Shown: one piece after another, positions 43,963 through 52,442 of the stretch
How the letters are laid out: each line of letters opens with the position of its first letter
Position numbering within the stretch: position 1 is the first letter of the stretch
Assembly (NCBI RefSeq): GCF_001426865.1
Contig: NZ_LMFO01000031.1
Span: 1-64,000 of the forward strand
Reading direction: 5' to 3'
Source of the DNA: Paenibacillus sp. Root52
GTDB lineage: Bacteria; Bacillota; Bacilli; Paenibacillales; Paenibacillaceae
DNA: 64,000 nucleotides
Notes under the pieces: model-generated
Told to the model about the DNA's origin: nothing
Seen by the model: the letters and a program-made list of their open reading frames with translations, nothing else
Databases searched by the model: none
Made by a program: the position numbers and the translations under genes

Positions 43963-45840
43963 ATGAGAGCTGGATATCAATCAATAGAGAAGGAACGTGA
44001 CCTCCGCTCGGAGAGAAAATGGGATTGGATCACGCCTTATGTGAAGCAGTATCGTTGGAGGTTCGTAGGGGTCATAGCGCTGGGCACGGCTGCGATGCTG
44101 TGTGCCGTATTATTGCTCTTCACTTCAGGATACCTCATCTCTGCATCTGCTCTTCGTCCTGAGAATATTCTGATGGTTTATGTACCGATTGTAGGCGTAC
44201 GTGCCTTCGGGATTTTCCGAGCGGTGTTCCGGTACGTCGAGCGATTGGCTGGGCATGATGCAGTACTGCGCGTGCTTGCGGATCAACGCGTGAAGCTGTA
44301 TCGGATTTTGGAACCACAGGCGCTATTTCTTCGTTCCCGCATGCAGACAGGAGATGTACTAGGGGCGCTTGCAGAGGATGTCGAGCGTCTTCAGGATATC
44401 TATCTACGAACCATATTTCCAGCGATTACGGCGCTTGTGATCTACGGTGCTGCAGTGATTACTTTTGGTACGATAGATGTTGGGTTTGCATGCTGGATGG
44501 GACTATATATGTTGTTTCTAATCGGTGTATGGCCTGCCATATCGCTCCAAGTCACCTGGAAGTTAAACGTGAGGCTGAAACGGGAAAATAGTAAGTTGTA
44601 CACTCGCCTTACGGATGGCGTTCTTGGTCTAGGAGATTGGATGGCAAGTGGTCGCGCTGTGGAATTTGTGCAACAACATGATGAAGAAGAAGGGCGAGCA
44701 GATGCCATTCGTCGCAGGTTGCGACAGTGGAGAAGATGGCGTGATCTCGTCGCCCAGCTTGTCATTGGGCTTATGGTTGTGTCCGTCACGGTATGGGCGG
44801 GCGGTGAAGTGGCGGCGATGCAACTGCCTGCGGTTATGATTGCAGCCTTTGTCTTGGTGTTATTCCCACTCACAGAAGCTATACTGCCTGTGGCAGATGC
44901 TGTGGAGCATATTCCGCAATATCGTGAATCGCTGAACCGTCTGCATTGGCTTGAAGCTCCTGAGGAGCAAGTCCTTTCGAAAAGGACGACGAATGGCCAA
45001 GAGCAGGAGAATGAGAACGAGACGAATCGACGTATTCGCTTGCGCATATCTCCTAATCTGAGAGCAGACATTGAGATTAACCGTATCAGTCACCGTTATA
45101 CTTCCAGTGATGCCGATGCTGTGCAGGAAGTGTCCCTCGATCTTCCCCAGGGGAAACGATTAGCCATTCTAGGACGTAGCGGTGGGGGCAAATCTACACT
45201 TTTAAAGCTAATTCAAGGTGCAATCGTACCGACGAGTGGACAGGTGCTCATCAATGGTTTAGCTGTGCCAACGCTTCGTGAAGACATGACGGATGCCATT
45301 TCGGTATTGAATCAAAGTCCACATCTATTTGATACAACGGTAGCGAATAACCTACGAATTGGACGTTTGGATGCTACGAATGAAGAGATTCGGCAAGTGG
45401 CTGCACAAGTAGGTCTAGCCGAGCTGATCGAGTCATTGCCACAGGCATATGATACACCGATGCTGGAGACGGGTTTACGTTTCTCGGGTGGGGAGCGGCA
45501 ACGGATTGCACTCGCACGGGTTCTGCTCCGTGAGACACCCATCGTGATTTTCGATGAACCAACCGTAGGGCTTGATCCGATGACGGAACGTGCACTTATG
45601 CGTACGATCTTAGACAGTATGCAGGGCAAAACGATGATCTGGGTGACCCATAACCTGATGGGTGCAGAGCAGATGGATGAACTTATTTTTATGGAAAAAG
45701 GAAAGATCGTCATGCAGGGTTCTCACGAACAATTGCTGGCAAGGGAAGAGCGCTACCGGCGGCTCATTGAACTTGATCGACCCGGATGGGCAGACCGGCA
45801 GAAACGGGAAAACCCATTATCACCTGTAGCTTTCAGATAA
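43963..45840 (+). CDS. cydC: Cytochrome bd assembly ABC exporter, CydC
   Basis: 625 residues, the second half-transporter: membrane domain with FTSGYLISASALRPENILMV and GVRAFGIFRAVFRYVERLAGHDAVLR (conserved in CydC), then Walker A GRSGGGKST, signature FSGGERQRIA, Walker B VIFDEPTVGLDP and MIWVTHN. It begins three bases after cydD and closes the operon. The linker before the ATPase domain is rich in charged residues. Confidence 0.93.
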   Translation: MRAGYQSIEKERDLRSERKWDWITPYVKQYRWRFVGVIALGTAAMLCAVLLLFTSGYLISASALRPENILMVYVPIVGVRAFGIFRAVFRYVERLAGHDAVLRVLADQRVKLYRILEPQALFLRSRMQTGDVLGALAEDVERLQDIYLRTIFPAITALVIYGAAVITFGTIDVGFACWMGLYMLFLIGVWPAISLQVTWKLNVRLKRENSKLYTRLTDGVLGLGDWMASGRAVEFVQQHDEEEGRADAIRRRLRQWRRWRDLVAQLVIGLMVVSVTVWAGGEVAAMQLPAVMIAAFVLVLFPLTEAILPVADAVEHIPQYRESLNRLHWLEAPEEQVLSKRTTNGQEQENENETNRRIRLRISPNLRADIEINRISHRYTSSDADAVQEVSLDLPQGKRLAILGRSGGGKSTLLKLIQGAIVPTSGQVLINGLAVPTLREDMTDAISVLNQSPHLFDTTVANNLRIGRLDATNEEIRQVAAQVGLAELIESLPQAYDTPMLETGLRFSGGERQRIALARVLLRETPIVIFDEPTVGLDPMTERALMRTILDSMQGKTMIWVTHNLMGAEQMDELIFMEKGKIVMQGSHEQLLAREERYRRLIELDRPGWADRQKRENPLSPVAFR

Positions 45841-45892
45841 GATTACTGGAGGTGATCTGGTAGGGATGGTATGTATGAAGTGATAGATAAAA

Positions 45893-45992
45893 AAAGGGCT
45901 GTCCCATAATGAAGTGCATCCCATATCATTACAGGCTATTATTATTTTACCTGTTTACGATATGGGGAGCACATCAGACGGGGACAGCCCTT
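45893..45992. repeat. Long imperfect palindrome, possible bidirectional terminator
   Basis: Three nested arms: AAAGGGCTGTCCC (45893-45905) with GGGGACAGCCCTTT (about 45980-45993), GTGCATCCCATATC with GATATGGGGAGCAC, and ACAGG with CCTGT. The whole 100 bp can fold as one long hairpin between cydC and the convergent transferase gene. It could terminate both or be a remnant of a transposable element. Confidence 0.75.
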
Positions 45993-46057
45993 TAGTTGCT
46001 TTTGAAGTAATGAAACTGACACATGCTATTAACTATCATTTTCCCGAATCAGAGAGC

Positions 46058-46150
46058 TAACGAATCATAGAGTCGTTATTTCGTCGAATCAGTTAATGTT
46101 GGAGTTTTAGACACCGTTTTATGACAGGATAGCGATACTGAGATTCGTTA
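46058..46150. repeat. Second locus of the dispersed TAACGAATC motif
   Basis: TAACGAATCATAGA then GTCGTTATTTCGTCGAA (46058-46086) and a reversed AGATTCGTTA (46141-46150). It matches the units at 18378-18450. Confidence 0.6.
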
Positions 46151-46176
46151 AATTTTGCATACGTAGATGATCCAAT

Positions 46177-47136
46177 TTACGTCTCTACCAGCAGTAGAAT
46201 AATAGACGATAGACAGAGGCATGTACTGATCAGATACAGGACAGCTACCACCTGTTTGTGATTTAAGCCTGCACGGAGAAGTCGGTAATGCGCCTGACTT
46301 GCATCTGCTTGATAGATTGCTTTGCCTTGGATGAACCGTTTGATGACAACAAAGATATTGTCAAAGATCGGCACGCCAAGCGCTAGAATTGGGATAAAGA
46401 GCGATAGTGTAGTGGCTTGCTTGAATGCTCCATCCAGAGCGATAACAGCCAGAATAAAACCAAGGAATGTAGCCCCTGCATCCCCCATAAATACTTTTGC
46501 CGGAGGTTTATTGTATTTAAGATAAGCCAAGGTTACACCCACTAGAATAATAGACATGAGCGCAGAATCACTCTGCCCTTTGACGACTGCAACGATGAAC
46601 AATGTAACTGCCGAGATTGCCGATAATCCCCCCGCAAGTCCATCCATACCATCCGAGAAATTAATGACAGTAGTTACACCGAAGATCCACAGAATCGTCA
46701 GTATGAACTGAAGCCAGATGGGGAGCATGATGTACTCGGAATTCAGTGGGTTAACGAATCCAGTAAACGCAATTCCCGAAAGGAACACAAGCACGGCTGC
46801 GGAGATCTGAATAATCATCTTAGGTAGCGCAGGAAAGTCTTTCCCTTTGGTTTTGTACCAATCATCGATGGTACCAATCGTTAACAGAAGTATACCGCCG
46901 GCCACGAGAGCCGCCGTTTCCCATGAGAGTTCTTTGGTAAACATAATATATGTAAGGAAAAATCCGACGAATATCGCGTAACTAGCTGTTAGTGGAATAG
47001 GCTGTCTATGTAATTTTCTCTCCACGTCTTCACGTGGCTTGTCTACAAAGTCCAGGCGATGAGCCAAACGACTGAGCGGCGGAATAAGCACCAGCACGAC
47101 AGCAAAAGACAACATAAATGCCACAAGATATATCAT
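46177..47136 (-). CDS. Undecaprenyl-phosphate sugar-1-phosphate transferase (TagO/WecA/MraY family)
   Basis: 319 residues, about ten to eleven membrane helices. Family signatures: DKPREDVERKLHRQPIP, GTIDDWYKTKGKDF (the DD pair binds Mg2+), NFSDGMDGLAGG, KVFMGDAGATFLG. These enzymes load a sugar-1-phosphate, usually GlcNAc-1-P, onto undecaprenyl phosphate to start teichoic acid or polysaccharide synthesis. The HIHH-type C-terminal motif of WecA appears degenerate (DASQAHYRLLRAG). ATG 47136 with AGAGAAG upstream is preferred to the longer frame. It could supply lipid-linked glycan but is not adjacent to the surface island. Confidence 0.9.
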   Translation of the reverse strand: MIYLVAFMLSFAVVLVLIPPLSRLAHRLDFVDKPREDVERKLHRQPIPLTASYAIFVGFFLTYIMFTKELSWETAALVAGGILLLTIGTIDDWYKTKGKDFPALPKMIIQISAAVLVFLSGIAFTGFVNPLNSEYIMLPIWLQFILTILWIFGVTTVINFSDGMDGLAGGLSAISAVTLFIVAVVKGQSDSALMSIILVGVTLAYLKYNKPPAKVFMGDAGATFLGFILAVIALDGAFKQATTLSLFIPILALGVPIFDNIFVVIKRFIQGKAIYQADASQAHYRLLRAGLNHKQVVAVLYLISTCLCLSSIILLLVET

Positions 47137-47322
47137 AACTTCTCTTGGTTCACTCCTATCTTCACATTTCCTCTTATTATACGAGCTTGGCAGGAAATCT
47201 GTCGATGTCATTATTGTAACCAGACTAGATTAAATGCGTGCTGAGGCACTTCAAGGGAAAATGACGCAGCAGGGTGCAAAAAGGCGGTGAAAGATGCGCT
47301 TCAGCGAGTTTTGAGAAACGCC

Positions 47323-48138
47323 CTAGAGAATCTCAGGCAGATACGGTGCAAAATAACGAAGAGCAGCATCTGTATTGTAGCCATCATCTCCTTGCCAGGT
47401 TGCGACAAATATAAAGTCGCCGGAGCCGCCTTTGCCTCTTCTCGGCTTATCTGTTGGAACGAGCAGACCGGCTGCGGCCCAAATCTCAAGTAGCGCATCC
47501 CGCTCTTGTTTGCTGGAAGGAAGGAGACCTTTCCACCGCTTCTCAAGTGAACGAGCGCTATCCTTCGGATCCCCAGTCTGTGCAGCTTCCAGAAGGCTCA
47601 CCAAGATAGCTTGATCTTCAGGGGTAACCTCGGAGATTGCATCAGTGTCCTTATATAGAAGCTCTAGATCCATCAGACAGTAGAGAAGCCAGCCGTGGCG
47701 AACGCCACCCCACTTGATCCGTTCAAAATTCAGTACATTCAAATCTGCGTTTACGTATTCTTGATCCGATTGAAGTCGCAAGAAATTACAATCTCCGCAG
47801 GCGCTAGTATTGGCGTGTACAGCTCGCCGCTCGAGATAGGTGTGCAGAGGAAGCTGTGAAGTCAATGCCCAACTGGACAGGGCACTGCGTAAATGTACAT
47901 TTTTGGTGGACAAACTATGTAGAAATGCAGTAACCACTCGTTCTTGGAGTGTATCGTCTTGATGAATTTCATGCAATCGTCGCACGATTTCGTCATGCGT
48001 AATCGTCAGCGGGTCGAACATCACGCCTTGGCTCTTGGCATAATCAAAGTCTTCCCCCGAGAAGGGAGTGGACACGGATTTCCAGCCTCCGCCGCCCCAG
48101 AACGTGCTCATCAGTATCTTAGCTGCTTTCTTGTCCAT
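47323..48138 (-). CDS. Uncharacterised protein with CGDC motif
   Basis: 271 residues starting MDKKAAKILMSTFWGGGGWK. No signal peptide or membrane helix. The only striking element is a C-x2-C pair in TSACGDCNFLRLQ near residue 114, which could bind a metal, followed by a Trp/Arg-rich segment (ERIKWGGVRHGWLLYCLMDL). AAGGAGG precedes the ATG on the minus strand. It appears monocistronic. I do not recognise the family. Confidence 0.75.
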   Translation of the reverse strand: MDKKAAKILMSTFWGGGGWKSVSTPFSGEDFDYAKSQGVMFDPLTITHDEIVRRLHEIHQDDTLQERVVTAFLHSLSTKNVHLRSALSSWALTSQLPLHTYLERRAVHANTSACGDCNFLRLQSDQEYVNADLNVLNFERIKWGGVRHGWLLYCLMDLELLYKDTDAISEVTPEDQAILVSLLEAAQTGDPKDSARSLEKRWKGLLPSSKQERDALLEIWAAAGLLVPTDKPRRGKGGSGDFIFVATWQGDDGYNTDAALRYFAPYLPEIL

Positions 48139-48224
48139 ACAGGATGCCTCCTTATTATAGCTGTAATTGAAGCTCGGCTTCTTGTTAAGTAGTTAAGTAG
48201 GTTAGTTTGGATCGGTTAGGTTAA

Positions 48225-48533
48225 TTATTCTTCTGTTGTATTCAGAATCATGTCTACAAGACCAGGAAACTGCGTATTCAAATCGTCCTTTCGTAGGGAA
48301 TAAAAGTGCTGTTTGCCTTCAATGCGTGGTTGAATTACACCAGCTTCACGCAAAATTTTGATGTGATGGGACAACGTGGATTTCGATATATGGTCTACTT
48401 CGAAGGCAGAACAGTTCTTCTCGCCGGAGCTGGCTAAGCAATGTGCAATTTTCATGCGAATCGGATCACCGAGTGCATTACACACTGTAGTCAACTTCAT
48501 TTCCGAAGCCATAGGAATAGTAGGAGTTCTCAT
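48225..48533 (-). CDS. ArsR/SmtB-family transcriptional regulator
   Basis: About 102 residues. Winged-helix core: KLTTVCNALGDPIRMKIAHC, FEVDHISKSTLSHHIKILRE, AGVIQPRIEGKQHFYSLRKDD. Only scattered Cys are present (VCN, AHCL, KNCSA), so metal binding is possible but no clear ArsR metal box is seen. The start is uncertain: ATG 48533 and TTG 48569 are both in frame and neither has a good ribosome binding site. It is divergent from a SnoaL-like gene, and an 18-bp palindrome stands beside each promoter. Confidence 0.85.
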   Translation of the reverse strand: MRTPTIPMASEMKLTTVCNALGDPIRMKIAHCLASSGEKNCSAFEVDHISKSTLSHHIKILREAGVIQPRIEGKQHFYSLRKDDLNTQFPGLVDMILNTTEE

Positions 48534-48570
48534 AGTTAAGACGTTATCATATTCAGCGTGTTCTTTCAAT

Positions 48571-48588
48571 GTTCGAAAAAATTCGAAC
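48571..48588. promoter_or_regulatory. ArsR operator, copy 1
   Basis: GTTCGAAAAAATTCGAAC: 7-bp arms GTTCGAA/TTCGAAC around AAAA. It lies just before the ArsR gene, downstream of its probable promoter (minus-strand TACAAT near 48609). Confidence 0.75.
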
Positions 48589-48635
48589 TAAGTATTGTTA
48601 TAGATTGTAAAGTGTGTTACATTTCTTTTTGTTCA

Positions 48636-48653
48636 TTTCGAAAAAAATCGAAC
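48636..48653. promoter_or_regulatory. ArsR operator, copy 2
   Basis: TTTCGAAAAAAATCGAAC matches copy 1 at 16 of 18 positions. It lies just downstream of the plus-strand promoter candidate TTGTTA-N17-TACATT (48595-48623), a place where bound repressor would block transcription of the SnoaL-like gene. Confidence 0.72.
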
Positions 48654-48687
48654 TAAAATATAAAGTTAACCTACTAGGAGGATTACA

Positions 48688-49062
48688 ATGACCACATTAT
48701 TAAACAACTATTTTCGCTTATTCGACGCTTCCCGAGCAGATGAGCGTGCGATGCAAGATCTATTGTCTCTCTTTACGCCTGATGCAGAGATTGTATTGAA
48801 CGGAACGAGTAGAAAAGGGTTTGAAGGTTTCATGAAGGCATTCTATGAGTACAACAGTGATGTTAAACATATGTGGGAGAAATGGGAGCTCCAACCGGAT
48901 GGCAGCTATCAGACCAATTGGGCGGTATGCGGGCAGTCTGCAGATGGTACTGTATATGCCAAAACAGGGATTGATATTGCTCGGTTGAATGATGCAGGAC
49001 AGATTGTATATCTGGAGAATGTGCAGAACGATAAGGATGCCTTCAGTAAATATAACCAGTAA
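48688..49062 (+). CDS. SnoaL/NTF2-like protein
   Basis: 124 residues: MTTLLNNYFRLFDASRADERAM, LFTPDAEIVLNGTSRKGFEGF, then strands ending in DIARLNDAGQIVYLENVQND. The pattern fits the NTF2-like/SnoaL fold used by small isomerases and polyketide cyclases, many of unknown role. AGGAGG lies seven bases before the ATG. It is divergent from, and probably repressed by, the ArsR-type regulator. Its ligand could be the same effector, but that is conjecture. Confidence 0.82.
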   Translation: MTTLLNNYFRLFDASRADERAMQDLLSLFTPDAEIVLNGTSRKGFEGFMKAFYEYNSDVKHMWEKWELQPDGSYQTNWAVCGQSADGTVYAKTGIDIARLNDAGQIVYLENVQNDKDAFSKYNQ

Positions 49063-49197
49063 GGCGGGTTAAATATCTATGGTAGGACTAGCCTCGCTTA
49101 GAGGTTGTTCCCCTAAATTCAGTGCTGATGATAAAAGAAGTCTATTTAACGGCATGATTCTCATTGAATGTGACTCAGCTGAATTATAAATAAGAAG

Positions 49198-49223
49198 ACT
49201 GCCTGCATAGGCAGTTTTTTTTT
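49198..49223 (+). terminator. Rho-independent terminator
   Basis: ACTGCCT pairs with AGGCAGT around GCAT, followed by eight Ts. Confidence 0.92.
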
Positions 49224-49366
49224 GCATACTCTACTTGCTGCCGAGCAGCAGAACTAGAGAGAGCCACTGGAGAGTCATTGAGGCGGTCTTAACGTAACGG
49301 ATATAGGAGAGATCGACATAGTTGTATGATATAATATAGACCAAATATATACAGCGGAGGTCTGAA

Positions 49367-49528
49367 TTGGAGAAGAACATGAAGTGGGTTTTATTGATTT
49401 TGGCGATGGCGGCAGGTAGCTTTTTTCTATCACTAACTCCATTTGAATGGTTAAATGTCATATACGATGTAGCTGTCATTATCACGATTATTCTTATTTA
49501 CGTTTTAGTTTTTAGGAAGAGAAAATAA
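49367..49528 (+). CDS. Small membrane protein (53 aa)
   Basis: A short frame from TTG 49367 with CGGAGG seven bases upstream encodes a 53-residue protein with two hydrophobic helices (WVLLILAMAAGSFFLSL and VAVIITIILIYVLVF) and a basic tail FRKRK. A TATAAT-like -10 sits near 49330. It resembles many unclassified small membrane proteins of Bacillales. An in-frame ATG at 49379 is an alternative start. Confidence 0.6.
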   Translation: MEKNMKWVLLILAMAAGSFFLSLTPFEWLNVIYDVAVIITIILIYVLVFRKRK

Positions 49529-49634
49529 GCAGAGCCTTGGGCGTGAATCCCAAAGGTTCAATAAAATAATGATTAGAATCACTATACGCAAGACGTACCC
49601 AAAGCGAAGAAGTTAACAAGAGAGTGAGGTTAAC

Positions 49635-49832
49635 ATGTATCTTATCGCGTTTATAACACTTGTTATTACAGGCTTGGTAGCTATACTTCATATCGTATTT
49701 GATCTCAAGGCATTGGGCGATGGCATTGCTCTGTTCGTGAAAATATCTAATTTGTTATTTTGGTTAGCCTTATTATTTTTTATTTATAAAATGCCCACGA
49801 AACCAGGGAAAAGGAATTCAAAGAAGCCGTGA
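49635..49832 (+). CDS. Small membrane protein (65 aa)
   Basis: 65 residues with two membrane helices (IAFITLVITGLVAILHIVF and LFVKISNLLFWLALLFFIY) and a basic C-terminus (PTKPGKRNSKKP). GTGAGG lies six bases before the ATG. It follows another small membrane protein gene on the same strand; their products share the helix-helix-basic tail layout but no clear sequence similarity. Function unknown. Confidence 0.65.
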   Translation: MYLIAFITLVITGLVAILHIVFDLKALGDGIALFVKISNLLFWLALLFFIYKMPTKPGKRNSKKP

Positions 49833-49871
49833 GGAAGAAGACGCCATCTGCGTAACAAACACAACAACAAA

Positions 49872-49912
49872 CAGGCCCCACTGTTCATACGCAGGAAGCC
49901 TGTTATTTATGT
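49872..49912. terminator. Weak bidirectional terminator
   Basis: AACAGGC pairs with GCCTGTT around a large loop (about 20 bases), between the small membrane protein gene and the convergent kinase gene. Weak and uncertain. Confidence 0.45.
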
Positions 49913-49957
49913 TGTTCAGTTGTTCAATGGTTGGTATCCCTTCTTGAACGAAAGTCC

Positions 49958-51508
49958 CTACGGATGCATCGTTTTATTCTGAAAAGCAGCAATGTCCGCG
50001 TATTCTTCCTCGAACTTGCGGGATATGCGGATGAAGATCGGCAACAGCTCGCGATACACCCGAACATGCTCCTGATCTGGCTTATGCCGATGTGTCGAGC
50101 CAATCATATTGGATACTACGCTGAGAGAATCGATCTCTCCAAGAGCATACAGTCCCAGCACCGCAGCTCCAAGGCAAGAGCTCTCAATGCTCTCGGGAAT
50201 GATCACATCCTGATCGAAGATATCTGCCATCATCTGACGCCAGAGCTCGGAACGAGCGAATCCGCCAGTGGCATGAATTTTGGTGGGACGACCAATTTTC
50301 TCTTCAATCGCAAGCATGACAGTATAGAGGTTGAACAGAACCCCTTCTAGTGCAGCGCGAATCATATGTTCCTTCTTGTGATGCAGCGTCAGCCCGAAGA
50401 AGGAGCCTCGTGCACTTGGATTCCAGAGCGGTGCACGTTCACCCGTCATATAAGGATGGAATAATAACCCTTCCGAACCGGCAGGTACATTTTCCGCGAC
50501 ACGGGTCAGCACTTCATAAGGATCGATCCCCAGTCGTTTCGCTGTCTCTACTTCGGAGGCGGCTAACTCGTCTCGAATCCAGCGGAAGATCACGCCGCCA
50601 TTATTCACAGGGCCACCAATCACCCATTGATTCTCCGTCAGTGCGTAACAGAAGAACCGACCCTTGGGATCCGTCACTGGTTGATCCACGACGGTACGGA
50701 TCGCCCCGCTCGTACCGATGGTTACAGCTACAACCCCGGGATCAATCGCATTTACTCCTAGATTGGAAAGCACCCCATCACTAGCTCCAATGACAAACGG
50801 TGTGGTCACCGCAATACCCATCTCCTTAGCATACTCTGGGTGCAGTCCCTGACGTAGCACATGTGTTGTCGGGACAAGATTGGATAGATGTTTTGGCGTA
50901 ATGCCTGCCACTTGCAGTGCTTCCTCATCCCAATCCAGCTTCTCTAGATTCATAAGCCCGGTAGCTGAAGCCATGGAATGATCAATCACATATTGGGAGA
51001 ACAATTTATAGAAAACATATTCTTTCATGGAGATCAATTTATGCGTTTGTTGGAACAATTCCGGTTGATCACGAGTGAGCCACATGATTTTGGTCAAAGG
51101 CGACATCGGATGAATGGGTGTTCCTGTTCGAAGATAAATGTCATGACCATTCATATCGGACTGGAGCACTTTCGTCCATTCGGCGCTGCGATTATCCGCC
51201 CACGTCATGGCTCGCATCAATGGTTTACCGTGTGCATCCACAGGCAGAATGCTGTGCATGGCAGAACTAAACGATACAAATAGGATCTCATCCGGCTTCA
51301 CCTTCGCCTTGGAGGTAGCCTGTTTAACCGATGCGATGACGGCTTGAAAAATATCCTCCGCATCCTGCTCTGCGATGGCAGGTGTTGGGGTGTGCAGCGG
51401 ATAATTCGCACTGCCTTGAGATACAATGGTTCCATTTTGCTCGAACAGAACCGCTTTGGTAGAGGTTGTGCCGATATCTACGCCGATCATATAGGGTGAA
51501 GAAGCCAT
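49958..51508 (-). CDS. FGGY carbohydrate kinase, gluconokinase/xylulokinase type
   Basis: 516 residues. The N-terminal phosphate-binding loop is MIGVDIGTTSTKAVLFEQNG; later FGGY signatures include MKEYVFYKLF, IGTSGAIR, GERAPLWNPSARGSFFGLT and IHATGGFARSELWRQMMADI. The HS(I/L)LPVDAHGKPL and MTWADNRS segments favour Bacillus-type gluconokinase. ATG 51508 has AGAGGGATG upstream. It is the last gene of a minus-strand group with a CUT1 sugar importer, so the transported compound is probably phosphorylated by it. Exact substrate uncertain. Confidence 0.88.
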   Translation of the reverse strand: MASSPYMIGVDIGTTSTKAVLFEQNGTIVSQGSANYPLHTPTPAIAEQDAEDIFQAVIASVKQATSKAKVKPDEILFVSFSSAMHSILPVDAHGKPLMRAMTWADNRSAEWTKVLQSDMNGHDIYLRTGTPIHPMSPLTKIMWLTRDQPELFQQTHKLISMKEYVFYKLFSQYVIDHSMASATGLMNLEKLDWDEEALQVAGITPKHLSNLVPTTHVLRQGLHPEYAKEMGIAVTTPFVIGASDGVLSNLGVNAIDPGVVAVTIGTSGAIRTVVDQPVTDPKGRFFCYALTENQWVIGGPVNNGGVIFRWIRDELAASEVETAKRLGIDPYEVLTRVAENVPAGSEGLLFHPYMTGERAPLWNPSARGSFFGLTLHHKKEHMIRAALEGVLFNLYTVMLAIEEKIGRPTKIHATGGFARSELWRQMMADIFDQDVIIPESIESSCLGAAVLGLYALGEIDSLSVVSNMIGSTHRHKPDQEHVRVYRELLPIFIRISRKFEEEYADIAAFQNKTMHP

Positions 51509-51587
51509 TTTGTCATCCCTCTTTCTGCGGTATTTATCTACAGATAAGAATATCAGAGTTGAGGGATGGATCAAAATATAATCATTC

Positions 51588-52415
51588 TTAGTCCTTCACC
51601 GCGCCTGCGGCAATATCCGAAATAAACTGACGGCTGATGAATAGAAACATAATGATCAAAGGGATGACAGCGAGCAGTGTACCTGCAATGACCATGGCAT
51701 AATCCGTGTTATACAGACCATTCAATTGAGAAAGGGCGATCTGCAGTGTATATTTTCGCTCATCTGTCAGTACGATCAAGGGCCACAGATAATCATTCCA
51801 CACCCCAATGAAGGTGAAGGCGCCAAGGAAAGCAAAGGCAGGTCGCAAAATGGGCAGAGCCACATTCCAATACAAGCGGAAGAAGTTGCAGCCGTCAATT
51901 CGACCGGCATCCAGCAGGTCGTTCGGAATAGACTCCGTCGCATACTGGCGAATCCAGAATATACCGAAGGCATTCACCATGCCCGGAATAATGAGTGCTT
52001 TGAAGGAACCAACCCAGCCAAACGTCGCCATGAGCACGAAGGATGGAACCAGGGATAGCTGCGAAGGTACCATCATGGTGGCGATGAGCAGCACGAAAAG
52101 CCATTTTTTGCCCGGAAATTCAAACTTCGCAAACGCAAACCCTGCCAAAGAATCAAAAAACAGTACCAATATAGTGACCATTCCAGCTACAAATAACGTA
52201 TTAAGAAAAGCACCCCAGAAGTCAATCTGCTGCAATACGCGCGTAATATTGTTCCACATCTCGCCCCCGAACCACAGCTTGGGTGGGAAGCTATAAATAT
52301 CCGACGTTGTCCGTGTAGACATCACGATTAGCCAATAGAACGGGAACATGGAAATGATCATGCCCCCGATGAGTCCGATATACAACACTACCGATTTGAG
52401 AGATCTGGACGTCAT
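51588..52415 (-). CDS. Sugar ABC transporter permease, MalG type
   Basis: 275 residues, about six membrane helices, with the EAA-type loop LLDAGRIDGCNFFRLYWNVA. ATG 52415 is chosen with GGGGG eight bases upstream; GTG 52421 is in frame just before it. It lies between the MalF-type gene and the FGGY kinase and ends 79 bp before the kinase start. Confidence 0.92.
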   Translation of the reverse strand: MTSRSLKSVVLYIGLIGGMIISMFPFYWLIVMSTRTTSDIYSFPPKLWFGGEMWNNITRVLQQIDFWGAFLNTLFVAGMVTILVLFFDSLAGFAFAKFEFPGKKWLFVLLIATMMVPSQLSLVPSFVLMATFGWVGSFKALIIPGMVNAFGIFWIRQYATESIPNDLLDAGRIDGCNFFRLYWNVALPILRPAFAFLGAFTFIGVWNDYLWPLIVLTDERKYTLQIALSQLNGLYNTDYAMVIAGTLLAVIPLIIMFLFISRQFISDIAAGAVKD

Positions 52416-52442
52416 GAGCACTACCCCCTTGTCATGGTCACA

